This document shows positions 55,865 through 64,000 of a stretch of 64,000 bases of DNA, in pieces. The translations under genes were made by a program, and so were the position numbers. The number at the start of each line of letters is the position of its first letter. Position 1 is the first letter of the stretch. The stretch lies in contig NZ_CP082269.1 in assembly GCF_019880405.1 (NCBI RefSeq), forward strand, positions 3,410,001 through 3,474,000, read 5' to 3'. Under the pieces are notes generated by a model. That model did not search any database. It was not told the origin of the DNA and saw only the letters and a list, made by a program, of their open reading frames with translations. This DNA comes from Enterobacter sp. C2. GTDB taxonomy: Bacteria; Pseudomonadota; Gammaproteobacteria; Enterobacterales; Enterobacteriaceae.

Positions 55865-56992
55865 ATGGCTGAAGTTATTTTCAACAAGCTGGAAAAAGTG
55901 TACTCCAACGGCTTTAAAGCGGTACATGGTATCGACCTGAAGATCGCTGACGGGGAGTTTATGGTGATTGTTGGGCCGTCCGGCTGCGCCAAGTCTACGA
56001 CCCTGCGCATGCTGGCCGGGCTGGAGACCATCAGCGGCGGCGAAGTACGTATCGGGGAGAAGATTGTGAACAACCTCGCGCCGAAAGAGCGCGGCATTGC
56101 GATGGTGTTCCAGAACTATGCGCTCTATCCGCATATGACGGTGCGGGAAAATCTCGCCTTTGGTCTCAAGCTGAGCAAGATGCCGAAGGATCAGATCGAC
56201 AGGTACGTGGATGAAGCGGCGAAGATCCTTGAGTTAGAAGAGCTGCTGGAACGCCTGCCGCGCCAGCTCTCCGGCGGCCAGGCCCAGCGTGTGGCAGTGG
56301 GCCGGGCGATTGTGAAGAAGCCGGACGTGTTCCTGTTTGACGAACCGCTCTCTAACCTCGACGCCAAGCTGCGCGCCTCCATGCGCATCCGTATTTCGGA
56401 TCTGCATAAGGAGCTGAAGAAGTCCGGGAAACCGGCTACCACCGTCTACGTAACCCATGACCAGACCGAAGCCATGACCATGGGCGATCGCATCTGCGTG
56501 ATGAAGCTGGGGCATATCATGCAGGTTGATACCCCGGACAATCTCTATCACCACCCGAAGAATATGTTCGTGGCGGGCTTTATCGGCGCACCGGAGATGA
56601 ACATCAAGCCCGGCAAGCTGATTGATAAAGCAGGCCGCCTGCATATCACCATCGGCGATGAGAGCCTGCCGCTGAACGCTCGCCAGCAGGAGAAGGTCGC
56701 CGCGTACCAGAACCAGTCAGTCTTTTTCGGCGTGCGCCCGGAGTTCGTTTCCCTCTCCGATGAGCCCTTTGCCGAAGGCTGCTGCACCGGCGAGATGGTG
56801 CGCACCGAAAACATGGGCCATGAGTTCTTTGTCTACCTCAAAGTGGCCGACTATGAGTTGACCGCCCGTATCCCCTCCGACGAGGCTAAGCCAATGATTG
56901 AAAAGGGCCTTAACCGTAAGGTCTGGTTTAAGTTTGACATGGATAAGTGTCATATCTTTGATGCGAAAACTGAACAGAACATCTCTCTCTAA
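55865..56992 (+). CDS. togA: Oligogalacturonide ABC transporter ATPase TogA
   Basis: A 375-residue ABC ATPase of the UgpC/MalK type with a C-terminal TOBE regulatory domain (about 240-370). Walker A is VGPSGCAKSTTLRM near 38-46, with Ala in place of the usual third Gly; the signature is RQLSGGQAQRVAVGRA; Walker B is VFLFDEPLSNLD. The Q-loop NYALYPHMT and H-loop YVTHDQTEA are intact. It powers import by TogMN with the binding protein TogB. togB follows after 13 bases. Confidence 0.92.
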   Translation: MAEVIFNKLEKVYSNGFKAVHGIDLKIADGEFMVIVGPSGCAKSTTLRMLAGLETISGGEVRIGEKIVNNLAPKERGIAMVFQNYALYPHMTVRENLAFGLKLSKMPKDQIDRYVDEAAKILELEELLERLPRQLSGGQAQRVAVGRAIVKKPDVFLFDEPLSNLDAKLRASMRIRISDLHKELKKSGKPATTVYVTHDQTEAMTMGDRICVMKLGHIMQVDTPDNLYHHPKNMFVAGFIGAPEMNIKPGKLIDKAGRLHITIGDESLPLNARQQEKVAAYQNQSVFFGVRPEFVSLSDEPFAEGCCTGEMVRTENMGHEFFVYLKVADYELTARIPSDEAKPMIEKGLNRKVWFKFDMDKCHIFDAKTEQNISL

Positions 56993-57005
56993 CTGGAGTA
57001 TAAAA

Positions 57006-58295
57006 ATGAAAAAAGTGCTTTTAAGCGCAGCAATCTCCGCCACATTAGGCCTGAGCGCCCTTCCTTCACAGGCGGCGGATAGCGTCGACCTGCGTATGTC
57101 CTGGTGGGGCGGCAATGGCCGTCACCAGGTGACGCTGAAGGCGATCGAGGAGTTCCATAAGCAGCACCCGGACATTAATGTTAAATCAGAATATACCGGC
57201 TGGGACGGGCATCTCTCCCGCCTGACCACGCAGATCGCTGGCGGCACCGAGCCTGACGTGATGCAGACCAACTGGAACTGGCTGCCGATCTTCTCGAAAA
57301 ACGGCGACGGCTTCTACGACCTCAATCAGCTGAAGGATGTGATCGATCTGAGCCAGTTCGATCCGAAAGAGCTGAAGTCGACCACCGTCAACGGCAAGCT
57401 GAACGGGATCCCGATCTCTGTGACCGCGCGCGTCTTCTACTTCAACGATGAGACCTGGAAAAAAGCGGGCGTTACCTACCCCAAAACCTGGGATGAGCTG
57501 AAAGCCGCAGGTAAAACCTTTGAGAGCAAGCTGGGCAAGCAGTACTACCCGGTGGTGCTGGAGCATCAGGACACCCTGGCGCTGCTGAACTCCTACATGA
57601 TCCAGAAGTACAACCTTCCGGCAGTGGACGAGAAAACCAAAAAATTCGCCTACAGCAAAGCGCAGTGGGTGGAGTTTTTCCAGACCTATAAGGATCTCGT
57701 CGACAACCACGTGATGCCGGATACCAAATACTACGCGTCGTTTGGTAAGAGCAACATGTATGAGATGAAGCCGTGGATTGAAGGTGAATGGGGCGGCACC
57801 TACATGTGGAACTCCACCATCACCAAATACTCTGACAACCTGAAGCCACCGGCGAAGCTGGAGCTGGGCAGCTACCCGATGCTGCCGGGTGCCACCGACG
57901 CGGGTCTGTTCTTTAAACCGGCCCAGATGCTGTCGATTGGTAAATCGACCAAGCATCCGAAAGAGGCGGCGCAGCTGATTAACTTCCTGCTGAACAGCAA
58001 AGAGGGTGCAGAGACGCTGGGCCTTGAGCGTGGCGTACCGCTGAGCAAGGCGGCGGTAGAGACCCTAACCGCTAACGGCACCATCAAAGAGGAAGATCCG
58101 TCGGTTGCGGGCCTGCGCCTGGCGCAGTCTCTGCCTGCCAAACTGACGGTATCGCCTTACTTTGACGACCCGCAGGTGGTGGCCCAGTTTGGTACGTCTC
58201 TGCAGTACATCGACTACGGTCAGAAAACCGTGGAAGAGACGGCGGCTGACTTCCAGCGCCAGGCGGAGCGTATTCTGAAACGCGCAATGCGCTAA
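57006..58295 (+). CDS. togB: Oligogalacturonide-binding protein TogB
   Basis: A 429-residue periplasmic solute-binding protein (family 1) with a cleavable signal peptide ending near LPSQA|AD (residue 23). The mature protein has the two-lobe carbohydrate-binding pattern, with SWWGGNGRHQ near 33-42. The start is ATG 57006 with GGAG 7 bases upstream; a longer frame is unsupported. It is last in togMNAB and is followed by a REP element. The substrate is inferred from the locus. Confidence 0.91.
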   Translation: MKKVLLSAAISATLGLSALPSQAADSVDLRMSWWGGNGRHQVTLKAIEEFHKQHPDINVKSEYTGWDGHLSRLTTQIAGGTEPDVMQTNWNWLPIFSKNGDGFYDLNQLKDVIDLSQFDPKELKSTTVNGKLNGIPISVTARVFYFNDETWKKAGVTYPKTWDELKAAGKTFESKLGKQYYPVVLEHQDTLALLNSYMIQKYNLPAVDEKTKKFAYSKAQWVEFFQTYKDLVDNHVMPDTKYYASFGKSNMYEMKPWIEGEWGGTYMWNSTITKYSDNLKPPAKLELGSYPMLPGATDAGLFFKPAQMLSIGKSTKHPKEAAQLINFLLNSKEGAETLGLERGVPLSKAAVETLTANGTIKEEDPSVAGLRLAQSLPAKLTVSPYFDDPQVVAQFGTSLQYIDYGQKTVEETAADFQRQAERILKRAMR

Positions 58296-58304
58296 TGTAA
58301 AATG

Positions 58305-58335
58305 CCGGGCGGCGCTAGCGCTTGCCCGGCCTACG
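58305..58335. repeat. REP-type palindromic element between togB and araE
   Basis: GCCGGGCGGCGCTAGCGCTT followed by GCCCGGC, in the convergent togB/araE gap. Confidence 0.75.
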
Positions 58336-58337
58336 GT

Positions 58338-59756
58338 TTATACCCCGATATTCCTTAATTTTTCTCCCGCCATCAGCCTGCGTTCAATATGCTCAAGAGT
58401 GACGTTTTTCGTCTCCGGGATCAGCCAGAACGTAATACCGACAAACACGATATTCAGCCCAGTATAGAGCCAGAAGGTGCCCGCCGCACCAATCGCATCA
58501 AGCAGGGTTAGGAAGGTCGCGCCGATAATCATGTTCGACACCCAGTTGGTGGTGGTCGAGCAGGTAATACCGAAGTCGCGGCACTTCAGGGGCTGAATTT
58601 CCGAGCAGAGGATCCACACTACCGGCGCGGCGCTCATGGCGTATCCGGCGATGCAGATCATAGTCATGCCCACAGAGAGCCAGGAGAGACCGCTGGAGGC
58701 GGTGCCGTTATCGAACTGCATCAGGCAGTAGCCCAGTACCAGCGTGCCAAAGGCCATGACGCTAAAACCGATCTTCAGCGCGGGCTTACGTCCGGCTTTG
58801 TCGACCATAAAGATGGCGATGAAGGTCGCGAACATAAAGGTCAGGCCGACCACCAGGGTGGCGATCATCTGCTGTTCGGTGGTGGTAAACCCGGCCATCT
58901 TAAAGATGCGCGGGGCGTAGTACATAATGATGTTCATCCCGGTAAACTGCTGCATCGCCTGGAGCAGCATGCCGAGAAATACCGCCCGCCGCACGTTGCG
59001 GTTGGCTTTGAACAGACCCCATCCGCCCTGCTTATGCTTCAGGCTTTCGCGGATCTCATTCAGCTCCTCGCGCGCCTTCTCGGAAGTATCGCGCAGCATG
59101 CGCAGCACCTCCTCCGCCTCAATATGCCGCCCCTTTTCCGCCAGCCAGCGCGGGCTGTTGGGCAGAAAAATAACCAGCACGATCAGCACCAGCGCCGGCA
59201 AGGCCAGCACGCCCAGCATGGCGCGCCAGTTGCCGGAGTAGCTCAGCGCCGTGTCAGAGAGAAAGGCCATCACAATGCCCAGGGTGACCATCAGCTGGTA
59301 CATGCTGATCATCTTGCCGCGCACGTTCTCGCTCGCCATCTCGGAGAGATAGAGCGGCGCGGTATAGGAGGCGATGCCCACCGCCACGCCGAGGATCACC
59401 CTGGAGAAGATCAGCACCTCAACGTTGATAGCGAAGGCCGACCCGAGGGATCCCACGACAAAAAGAATGGCCCCCGCCATCAGGCTGTATTTACGCCCCA
59501 GGCGAAACGAGAGCCAGCCGTTAAACAGCGCCCCGATGGCCGCCCCCAGCATCATGCTGCTCACCACCCACTCCTGCTGGCGGCTGGTCAACGTAAAGTG
59601 GTCGGTAATAAAGGGGAGCGCTCCGGCGATCACGCCAATATCCAGACCAAATAGCAGACCGGCCACGGCGGCGGAGATAGAGACAAAAAGATTCATGCGC
59701 CGCGTATCCTGCAACGCGCGCGGCAATGACGGTGCGTTATGACTCAATGAACTCAT
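58338..59756 (-). CDS. araE: Arabinose:proton symporter AraE
   Basis: A 472-residue sugar:H+ symporter of the major facilitator superfamily, equal in length and nearly identical to E. coli AraE, with 12 helices. Sugar-porter motifs are present: GRK near loop 2-3, PNSPRWL, and the [14 protein letters not shown] segment of helix 7. It is in the middle of an oligogalacturonide locus, and is flanked by REP elements on both sides. The 342-base upstream region (59757-60098) holds AraC-like half-sites. Confidence 0.95.
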   Translation of the reverse strand: MSSLSHNAPSLPRALQDTRRMNLFVSISAAVAGLLFGLDIGVIAGALPFITDHFTLTSRQQEWVVSSMMLGAAIGALFNGWLSFRLGRKYSLMAGAILFVVGSLGSAFAINVEVLIFSRVILGVAVGIASYTAPLYLSEMASENVRGKMISMYQLMVTLGIVMAFLSDTALSYSGNWRAMLGVLALPALVLIVLVIFLPNSPRWLAEKGRHIEAEEVLRMLRDTSEKAREELNEIRESLKHKQGGWGLFKANRNVRRAVFLGMLLQAMQQFTGMNIIMYYAPRIFKMAGFTTTEQQMIATLVVGLTFMFATFIAIFMVDKAGRKPALKIGFSVMAFGTLVLGYCLMQFDNGTASSGLSWLSVGMTMICIAGYAMSAAPVVWILCSEIQPLKCRDFGITCSTTTNWVSNMIIGATFLTLLDAIGAAGTFWLYTGLNIVFVGITFWLIPETKNVTLEHIERRLMAGEKLRNIGV

Positions 59757-59975
59757 CTTTTGGTGCCTGAAGTAGTAAATCGTCTATTGAAAGTAAGAGA
59801 GGGATGGCAAAAGGTGTCAGGGGTTAACGGTCGTAGATATGGATTAAATTGCTATGTATATAGTTTATGTGATGGATATTCCACTTTCATAACCACATTT
59901 AATATTATCAAATTATTTTAATATTATGTTTTAGTTAGTAAATAACCAGAGAAACACCGTTATTTGAATTTTTGA

Positions 59976-60015
59976 TATGGATATTTCGCGATTAACCATA
60001 TGGATTTATCTGATT
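59976..60015 (-). promoter_or_regulatory. AraC-like half-sites upstream of araE
   Basis: On the minus strand AATCAGATAAATCCATA (ends at 59999) and ATCGCGAAATATCCATA (ends at 59976) resemble the AraC half-site TAGCATTTTTATCCATA. Their spacing is 23 bases, not the usual 21. A third ATCCATCACATA lies nearer araE. AraC control is expected from E. coli, but these sites are a guess. Confidence 0.35.
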
Positions 60016-60024
60016 TTAAGCGAT

Positions 60025-60048
60025 AAAAAATCCCGCCGAGTGGCAGGA
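60025..60048 (-). terminator. Terminator of kduI-kduD
   Basis: On the minus strand TCCTGCC pairs with GGCGGGA (one G-T pair), loop of four, followed by six T. About 50 bases past the kduD stop, beyond the adjacent REP. Confidence 0.7.
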
Positions 60049-60051
60049 TCG

Positions 60052-60083
60052 TGTAGGTCGGGTAAGCGCAGCGCCACCCGACA
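60052..60083. repeat. REP-type palindromic element past kduD
   Basis: GTCGGGTAAGCGCAGCGCCA plus CCCGAC, inverted relative to the copy at 58305; araE and its upstream region lie between the two. Confidence 0.75.
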
Positions 60084-60098
60084 TTGAATTACGCTGAA

Positions 60099-60860
60099 TT
60101 AACGCGCCAGCCAGCCGCCGTCTACCGCCACGGTGTAGCCGTTGATGTAGTCAGAAGCGCTGGAGGCCAGGAACACCACCGGTCCCATCAGATCGCTTGG
60201 CAGACCCCAGCGGCCCGCCGGAATGCGGTCGAGGATCTCAGCGCTGCGCTGCTCGTCGGCACGCAGCTGCTGGGTGTTGTTGGTCGCCATGTAGCCCGGT
60301 GCGATAGCATTCACGTTGATGTTGTGCTTCGCCCACTCGTTAGCCATCAGGCGGGTGATGCCCATCACGCCGCTTTTAGATGCGGTGTAGGACGGTACGC
60401 GGATGCCACCCTGGAAGGAGAGCATTGAGGCGATGTTGATGATTTTGCCGCCGTTGCCCTGGGCGATAAAGTGCTTCGCCGCCGCCTGGGACATAAAGAA
60501 CACGCTCTTGATGTTCAGATCCATCACGTCGTCCCAGTCTTTTTCGCTGAAGTTGATCGCGTCTTCACGACGGATCAGACCTGCGTTGTTCACCAGCACG
60601 TCGATATGGCCGAACTCGTTCACCGCGCGCTCCAGCAGCGCAGGGATGCCGTCGATCTGGCGCAGGTCAGCGGTCAGGCTCAGGAAGCGGCGACCCAGGG
60701 CGGTAACGCGCTCGATGGTTTCGGTCGGCTCAACGATGTTAATCCCGACAATGTCGCAGCCCGCTTCTGCCAGACCCAGCGCCATACCCTGGCCCAGGCC
60801 AGTATCACAGCCAGAGACAACTGCAACTTTACCTTCAAGAGAAAATGCATTCAGAATCAT
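60099..60860 (-). CDS. kduD: 2-dehydro-3-deoxy-D-gluconate 5-dehydrogenase KduD
   Basis: A 253-residue short-chain dehydrogenase, the E. coli length. The cofactor loop is VVSGCDTGLGQGMALGLA (about 14-31) and the active-site motif is YTASKSG. It reduces 2,5-diketo-3-deoxygluconate to 2-keto-3-deoxygluconate with NADH, the step after KduI. It is 61 bases after kduI in one operon, with its own terminator. Confidence 0.94.
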   Translation of the reverse strand: MILNAFSLEGKVAVVSGCDTGLGQGMALGLAEAGCDIVGINIVEPTETIERVTALGRRFLSLTADLRQIDGIPALLERAVNEFGHIDVLVNNAGLIRREDAINFSEKDWDDVMDLNIKSVFFMSQAAAKHFIAQGNGGKIINIASMLSFQGGIRVPSYTASKSGVMGITRLMANEWAKHNINVNAIAPGYMATNNTQQLRADEQRSAEILDRIPAGRWGLPSDLMGPVVFLASSASDYINGYTVAVDGGWLAR

Positions 60861-60921
60861 AGTGGTTCCTTAATCTATCTGCGCCTGTTCGCCAGGCATG
60901 GTTTGCTTTGCTCTCCGCGAC

Positions 60922-61758
60922 TTAGCGCAGATCCTTAACGGCAACGTGGTCCATATCATCAAAGACCTGGTTCTCGCCTACCATCCCCCAGATGAAGGTG
61001 TAAGCCCGGGTACCCACGCCAGAGTGAATAGACCAGCTCGGTGAGATCACCGCCTGTTCGTTATGCATAATGATGTGGCGCGTCTCCTGCGGCTGGCCCA
61101 TCATATGGAACACGCAGGCGTCCTCATCCATATTGAAGTAGAAGTAAACTTCCATCCGGCGTTCATGGGTATGACACGGCATGGTGTTCCACAGGTTGCC
61201 TGGCTCCAGCTCGGTCAGGCCCATGCTTAGCTGGCAGGTCTCCAGCACGTCCGGCACAAAGTATTTGTTGATGGTGCGGCGGTTGCTGGTGAGCGGATCG
61301 CCAAGGGTCACTGGGGCAACGTCTGCCGGGGTCACTTTTTTGGTCGGGTATGCAGCATGCGCCGGGGCGCTGTTGTAGTAGAACTTGGCCGGTTTTGCCG
61401 GATCGACGCTGGCAAACACCACCTCTTTAGCGCCTTTACCCACGTAGAGTGCATCGCGATGGCCGATTTCGTAGCACTGGCCGTCAACGGTGATGGTGCC
61501 CGGACCGCCGATGTTGATGGTGCCCAGCTCGCGGCGCTCAAGGAAGTAGCTGACGCCCAGCTGCTTGCCCACTTCGCCGCCGACGGCGACGGTTTTTGCC
61601 ACCGGCATGATGCCGCCAACGATAATGCGGTCGATATGGCTGTACACCATAGTGTAAGCGTCGGCCTCGAATACCTGCTCAACTAAGAACTCGTCACGCA
61701 GCCCCTGAGTGTCCAGCGTCTTAGCATGCGCGCTGTGGATGCTTTGTCTGACTTCCAC
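60922..61758 (-). CDS. kduI: 5-keto-4-deoxyuronate isomerase KduI
   Basis: A 278-residue cupin isomerase that converts 5-keto-4-deoxyuronate to 2,5-diketo-3-deoxygluconate. The zinc-binding region is [18 protein letters not shown]. The start is GTG 61758: GGAGG ends 5 bases before it and the resulting MEVRQSIHS and length equal E. coli; a TTG four codons upstream overlaps the ribosome site. It is divergent from ogl, three KdgR-type boxes lying between. Confidence 0.95.
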   Translation of the reverse strand: MEVRQSIHSAHAKTLDTQGLRDEFLVEQVFEADAYTMVYSHIDRIIVGGIMPVAKTVAVGGEVGKQLGVSYFLERRELGTINIGGPGTITVDGQCYEIGHRDALYVGKGAKEVVFASVDPAKPAKFYYNSAPAHAAYPTKKVTPADVAPVTLGDPLTSNRRTINKYFVPDVLETCQLSMGLTELEPGNLWNTMPCHTHERRMEVYFYFNMDEDACVFHMMGQPQETRHIIMHNEQAVISPSWSIHSGVGTRAYTFIWGMVGENQVFDDMDHVAVKDLR

Positions 61759-61802
61759 ATTTACCTCCAAAATCGTTTTTGACCTAACGTCACATAACGG
61801 CG

Positions 61803-61823
61803 CAACGAAACGCTGTTCCGTTT
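61803..61823. promoter_or_regulatory. KdgR-type operator near kduI
   Basis: CAACGAAACGCTGTTCCGTT and the next T match the KdgR box at about 17 of 21 positions, 45 bases upstream of the kduI start. Confidence 0.65.
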
Positions 61824-61871
61824 TGTAGTATGGCGGCCATATTATCCCGGCTAAAACGTGTTTTCAATTGC

Positions 61872-61892
61872 AAATAAAACATTGTTTCATTT
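61872..61892. promoter_or_regulatory. KdgR-type operator between kduI and ogl, full match
   Basis: The core AATAAAACATTGTTTCATTT with the preceding A matches AAATRAAACRYTGTTTYATTT at all 21 positions, as I remember it. It is placed to repress both kduI and ogl. Confidence 0.85.
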
Positions 61893-62016
61893 TTTCTGTT
61901 ATTTCATTTGAAAATTGCAATTAGGATCACGATTGCTCAGAAACGTCCGTTTTCCTCCTACCTTTATCCCCTATCTGCACGACTTTTTTCTTATAAAGTG
62001 CGTGACCAATCACACA

Positions 62017-62037
62017 TATTGAAACGATGTTTTGATA
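62017..62037. promoter_or_regulatory. KdgR-type operator near ogl
   Basis: ATTGAAACGATGTTTTGAT matches the KdgR box at about 15 of 21 positions, about 90 bases upstream of the ogl ATG. Confidence 0.6.
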
Positions 62038-62127
62038 ATTTAATACCTCGTTTTTAAACTCATAATCCATTTGGGTCATTACGCTGACCGATACATCGTG
62101 ACAGGCCCCCTTAACAAGGAGATAAGT

Positions 62128-63303
62128 ATGGCGAAAGGTATGCGGGTTAAGCTCAACTATGCAGTCAGCCGCGATCCCGACACGGGCGCGGAAGTGATCC
62201 GCTTAACCCCTCCCGAAGTCACCTGTCATCGTAATTACTTCTATCAGAAATGCTTTTTTAATGATGGCAGCCACCTGCTTTTCGCAGGCGAATTCGATGG
62301 TCACTGGAACTACTATCTGCTGAACATTGCGAAAGCCGAAGCGGTGCAGCTGACCGAGGGCGCGGGCGACAATACCTTTGGTGGCTTCCTGTCGCCAGAT
62401 GATAGCGCCCTCTACTACGTTAAAAACGATCGCACCCTGCGGGAAGTGAACCTGGAAACCCTGGCCGAGCGGGAAGTCTACCGCGTGCCGGATGAGTGGG
62501 TTGGCTACGGCACCTGGGTAGCGAACAGCGACTGCACCAAGCTGGTCGGCATCGAAATTGCCAAAAGCGACTGGACGCCGCTCAACGACTGGAAAATTTT
62601 CCACGACTTCTTCCTGAAGGGGCCCCGCTGCCGCCTGCTGCGCGTCGATCTCCAGACCGGTGAAAGCGCCACGATCCATGAAGAGAAACTCTGGCTGGGC
62701 CACCCTATCTACCGTCCGTTTGACGACAACACCGTCGCCTTCTGCCACGAAGGCCCGCACGACCTGGTGGATGCCCGTATGTGGCTGGTAAATGAGGACG
62801 GCAGCAACATCCGTAAAGTGAAGACCCATGCCGAAGGCGAAAGCTGCACCCATGAGTTCTGGGTACCCAACGGCTCGGCGCTGGTCTATGTTTCCTACCT
62901 GAAGGGGCAACAGGGCCGCACCGTTTATCGTTTTGATCCGACCACGGGGGTTAACGAAGCGATCATGGCGATGCCAGCCTGCTCCCATCTGATGAGCAAC
63001 TTTGACGGTACGCTGCTGGTAGGTGACGGTTCAGGCTCGCCGGTCGATGTTAACGATGCCGACGGCTACAGCATCGATAACGATCCCTATATCTACGTCT
63101 TCGACGTGGCGGAGAAGCGCTACTTCCGCGCGGCACGTCACGATACCTCCTGGGCCACGGTGGCAAATAGCCGTCAGGTGACCCATCCGCATCCGTCATT
63201 TACGCCGGACGACAGCGCGGTTCTGTTTAGCTCTGATAAAGACGGTAAGCCTGCGCTCTATATTGCCCGGCTTCCTGAACAGTGTGAATGGCTTCAAGCA
63301 TAA
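62128..63303 (+). CDS. ogl: Oligogalacturonate lyase Ogl
   Basis: A 391-residue cytoplasmic polysaccharide lyase of family 22, a seven-bladed beta-propeller. It cleaves short oligogalacturonides, especially digalacturonate, to unsaturated monomers. Conserved histidines appear in TCHRNYFYQK, FCHEGPHD and SCTHEFWVPN. The start is ATG 62128 (MAKGMRVKL), with AAGGAG upstream; the longer frame to 62071 is unsupported. No signal peptide, as expected for the cytoplasmic step. It is followed by a strong terminator and is convergent with kdgM. Confidence 0.93.
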   Translation: MAKGMRVKLNYAVSRDPDTGAEVIRLTPPEVTCHRNYFYQKCFFNDGSHLLFAGEFDGHWNYYLLNIAKAEAVQLTEGAGDNTFGGFLSPDDSALYYVKNDRTLREVNLETLAEREVYRVPDEWVGYGTWVANSDCTKLVGIEIAKSDWTPLNDWKIFHDFFLKGPRCRLLRVDLQTGESATIHEEKLWLGHPIYRPFDDNTVAFCHEGPHDLVDARMWLVNEDGSNIRKVKTHAEGESCTHEFWVPNGSALVYVSYLKGQQGRTVYRFDPTTGVNEAIMAMPACSHLMSNFDGTLLVGDGSGSPVDVNDADGYSIDNDPYIYVFDVAEKRYFRAARHDTSWATVANSRQVTHPHPSFTPDDSAVLFSSDKDGKPALYIARLPEQCEWLQA

Positions 63304-63328
63304 TTGAGTGTGTTTAGTAACTGGCCTT

Positions 63329-63354
63329 GCCCTCCGTACGGAGGGCCTTTTTTT
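63329..63354 (+). terminator. Terminator of ogl
   Basis: GCCCTCCGTACGGAGGGC palindrome followed by seven T. Confidence 0.93.
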
Positions 63355-63408
63355 ATCTACATTATCTCTTCGCAAAAATCTATTTCACTCTCCCGCTGTT
63401 AATATAAA

Positions 63409-63436
63409 GAAAAAACCCCGGCCAACTGCTCCGGGG
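63409..63436 (-). terminator. Terminator of kdgM
   Basis: CCCCGG / CCGGGG stem with a 9-base loop, followed on the minus strand by six T, about 20 bases past the kdgM stop. Confidence 0.85.
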
Positions 63437-63455
63437 TCTTCTCATGAGGGTTCTG

Positions 63456-64000
63456 TTAGAAGGTATATGCTACGCCGACACGGAATCGGGTCTGGCGCTC
63501 GTCGGTATTTCGCACACCGACGTTACCCACTTCTGCATACGGGGCCCAGTTCTTATCCCATTTATAGGCGAGCTTGGCGTTATATTCGTTAGAATAGGTT
63601 TTGTTATTTTCACGAATAACGTCTTCGCTGCTTTTTGCATAGACGTAGTTCAGCTCGGGACGCCAGTCACCCATCGCCCAGCCTACCCACGCATCGAATT
63701 TATTGACTTTGTTATCAACCACATTTGAGTCCGGGTTACGGGTATACTCATAGCGGTAGCGACCCGCAATATAGACGCCGTTATCAAAGCTGTATTGCGC
63801 ATGCAGATAAGGTTTATAGATTGAGAAGGTGTCTTTACTTTCGATATTAAAGCCCGGGGTAAGGGCAATGTTATCTGTCGCTTTCCAGCGCCAGTTTATG
63901 GATTCTTCATGACCGTTGCCAACCAGTTCGGTTAATGGCTTATCTGCATCATCGCCGCCTGATTTCCATTTTGCTTCGACGCCAAAACCCAGGCCATTAT
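63456..64000 (-). CDS. kdgM: Oligogalacturonate-specific porin KdgM, C-terminal part (continues past the window)
   Basis: An open frame without stops runs from the right edge to a TAA at 63456-63458, about 181 residues. It shows alternating beta strands (NGLGFGVEAKWKS, INWRWKATDNIALTPGF, YIAGRYRYEY, RFRVGVAYTF) and ends in Phe, the outer-membrane assembly signal. This is the KdgM family of small monomeric porins that admit oligogalacturonides. The N-terminus, with its signal peptide, is outside the window. Some frames that begin later (63722) are internal starts. Substrate assignment rests on family and context. Confidence 0.88.
   Translation of the reverse strand, partial: NGLGFGVEAKWKSGGDDADKPLTELVGNGHEESINWRWKATDNIALTPGFNIESKDTFSIYKPYLHAQYSFDNGVYIAGRYRYEYTRNPDSNVVDNKVNKFDAWVGWAMGDWRPELNYVYAKSSEDVIRENNKTYSNEYNAKLAYKWDKNWAPYAEVGNVGVRNTDERQTRFRVGVAYTF

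Noticed and set aside
54899-56134. Open frame of 411 codons opposite togM-togN
   Set aside because: Shadow of TogN and TogA; His/Asp/Gln-rich product and no family.
56898-57005. Upstream extension of togB
   Set aside because: It overlaps the togA end, and the ATG at 57006 has a ribosome site and begins a signal peptide.

Overview
The window is a chromosomal segment of an enterobacterium of the Escherichia/Klebsiella/Enterobacter type. From the left edge to about 53.3 kb the gene order is the E. coli order: gudPXD, yqcA-truC-yqcC, csrB, syd, queF, ppnN, sdaCB, xni, rlmM-ygdD, gcvA/gcvB, ygdI, csdAE, tcdA, mltA, three initiator tRNAs, amiC, argA, recD-recB-ptrA-recC, ppdC-ygdB-ppdB-ppdA, thyA-lgt, ptsP-rppH, mutH, ygdQ, ygdR, tas, lplT-aas, an Omr sRNA, galR, lysA/lysR, ygeA. 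Most protein lengths equal or nearly equal those I remember for E. coli. The species cannot be fixed from this alone.

Layout. 0-3 kb: glucarate uptake and dehydration operon. 3-8.4 kb: RNA modification and nucleotide genes, plus the CsrB regulatory RNA with its far-upstream activator site. 8.8-12.4 kb: serine uptake and deamination, and a flap endonuclease. 12.4-19.3 kb: rRNA and tRNA modification, the Csd sulfur relay, GcvA with the GcvB sRNA, and a murein transglycosylase. 19.5-19.9 kb: three identical tRNA-fMet genes. 19.9-22.7 kb: amiC and argA, the latter behind tandem ARG boxes. 22.7-34.5 kb: recombination genes with the pitrilysin gene. 34.5-41.1 kb: pseudopilin-like proteins, thymidylate synthase, Lgt, PtsP and RppH. 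41.1-53.3 kb: mutH, membrane and lipid-repair genes, galR and lysine biosynthesis.

From 53.4 kb to the right edge lies a pectin-fragment (oligogalacturonide) catabolic locus: kdgF, the togMNAB ABC importer, kduD-kduI, ogl and the kdgM porin. araE, the arabinose/H+ symporter, sits in the middle. In E. coli I recall ygeA-araE-kduD-kduI as neighbours, so kdgF-togMNAB occupies the ygeA/araE gap and ogl/kdgM lies beyond kduI. Six sequences resembling the KdgR operator precede kdgF, togM and the kduI/ogl pair. KdgM admits oligomers through the outer membrane, TogMNAB imports them, Ogl cleaves them to unsaturated monomers, KdgF and KduI isomerise, and KduD reduces the product to 2-keto-3-deoxygluconate.

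The least ordinary items are: a ygdT-like frame upstream of mutH interrupted by TGA at codon 10, in a gap that also holds DnaA-box-like sequences and an orphan CRP-like site; a 74-residue coiled-coil/membrane ORF between ygdQ and ygdR that I do not recognise from E. coli; a single Omr sRNA where E. coli has two; a hairpin enclosing the xni ribosome-binding site; and araE embedded in the KdgR-type locus.
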